This document shows positions 63,762-64,000 of a stretch of DNA of 64,000 nt, piece after piece; the first letter of the stretch is position 1; every line of letters starts with the position of its first letter. The DNA is from Schumannella sp. 10F1B-5-1 (GTDB lineage Bacteria > Actinomycetota > Actinomycetes > Actinomycetales > Microbacteriaceae), in the NCBI RefSeq assembly GCF_006517535.1, contig NZ_VHQH01000002.1:358166-422165 (forward strand). The letters run 5' to 3'. The position numbers and the translations under genes were made by a program. Under the pieces are notes generated by a model. It saw only the letters and a program-made list of their open reading frames with translations. It was not told where the DNA came from and searched no databases.

Positions 63762-64000
63762 ACAGCGTGCGCAGCCGCTCGACGCCCTCGCTGATCGCGT
63801 CGTCGCCCATCGCGTAGCTGAAGCGCAGGTAGCCCGAGGGGCCGAACGCCTCGCCGGGAACCGGCGCGACCTCCGCCTTCTCGAGGATCAGATCGGCTAG
63901 CTCGAGCGACGTCTGCGGCGTGGTGCCCGCCCACTCGCGGCCGAGCAGCCCGCGCACGTCGGGGTAGACGTAGAACGCGCCGGTCGGCGTCGGGGTCTCG
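63754..64000 (-). CDS. PLP-dependent aminotransferase, C-terminal part (5' end outside window)
   Basis: The last about 82 residues of a class I aminotransferase of the AspC/alanine type: [19 protein letters not shown] and then [19 protein letters not shown], where the final arginine (YLRFSYA) binds the substrate carboxylate. Everything before residue about -82, including the PLP lysine, is beyond the right edge, so the donor cannot be assigned. Confidence 0.85.
   Translation of the reverse strand, partial: ETPTPTGAFYVYPDVRGLLGREWAGTTPQTSLELADLILEKAEVAPVPGEAFGPSGYLRFSYAMGDDAISEGVERLRTLFS

Noticed and set aside
61613-63817. 734-residue open frame on the plus strand
   Set aside because: Runs across the inverted repeats, antisense to lysE and out of frame with lysG; no domain.

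Overview
The window is 64 kb of very GC-rich DNA from a high-GC actinobacterium, most likely a member of the Microbacteriaceae. This rests on gene content (EspC/YbaB-type VII substrates, hadA-hadB-murB, lysE-lysG, treY-treZ-glgX, a HelR-type RNA polymerase factor, an IdeR/DtxR iron box), on heavy GTG start use, and on many promoters with a TANNNT box only 6-7 nt before the start codon, the actinobacterial leaderless arrangement. I see no phage, IS element, CRISPR array, rRNA or origin. It reads as ordinary chromosome with small accessory modules and several families of intergenic palindromes.

Layout. 1-6.9 kb: end of a DEAD-box helicase, a YpeA-type acetyltransferase, a three-gene type VII secretion substrate cassette (EspC-like protein, alpha/beta-hydrolase effector, YbaB-like protein), an NmrA-type reductase, an iron-box-controlled siderophore-interacting protein and an EamA permease. 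6.9-20 kb: recQ, plsC-like acyltransferase, homocysteine methyltransferase, zinc metallopeptidase, acyl-CoA oxidase-like enzyme, CrtI-like oxidoreductase, SRAP/HMCES protein, flavin amine oxidase, universal stress protein. 20-31.4 kb: a predicted cell-wall-anchored ParB-like protein, then an alpha-glucan/trehalose block (GH13 hydrolase, treZ, treY, glgX). 31.6-44.9 kb: two tRNA genes and small regulator-plus-enzyme modules: LacI with MFS carrier and two HSL esterases; SDR with TetR; TetR with quinone oxidoreductase; XRE regulator with alcohol dehydrogenase. 45-52.3 kb: a secreted GH2 enzyme with two AbfB/CBM42-type domains, a phosphoesterase, helR behind a rifamycin-element-like palindrome, and a TetR/OsmC pair. 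52.3-64 kb: panD, a DedA-CDP-alcohol phosphatidyltransferase fusion, a PepSY lipoprotein, a secreted Gly/Asn-repeat protein divergent from a 25-residue Cys-containing peptide gene, hadA-hadB-murB, nitroreductase, lysE/lysG and the end of an aminotransferase.

How the genes work together. The glgX-treY-treZ operon can debranch alpha-glucan and release trehalose from it. Six regulator modules carry their likely operators in the sequence: IdeR box at 5755, LacI palindrome at 36692, tandem TetR palindromes at 37735/37762, TetR sites at 40029/40062, TetR palindromes at 51716/51750, and a LysG region at 62834. Three gene deserts (9.9-10.4, 19.9-20.3 and 24.3-24.65 kb) hold seven copies of one 56-bp REP-like palindrome; other deserts hold unrelated long inverted repeats.

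Items I consider most worth follow-up: the REP-like family, the helR leader palindrome and the frameshift at the start of helR, the 25-residue peptide gene with its own operator, promoter and terminator, the DedA-phosphatidyltransferase fusion, the surface ParB-like protein, the type VII effector cassette, and the uniform leaderless promoter architecture.
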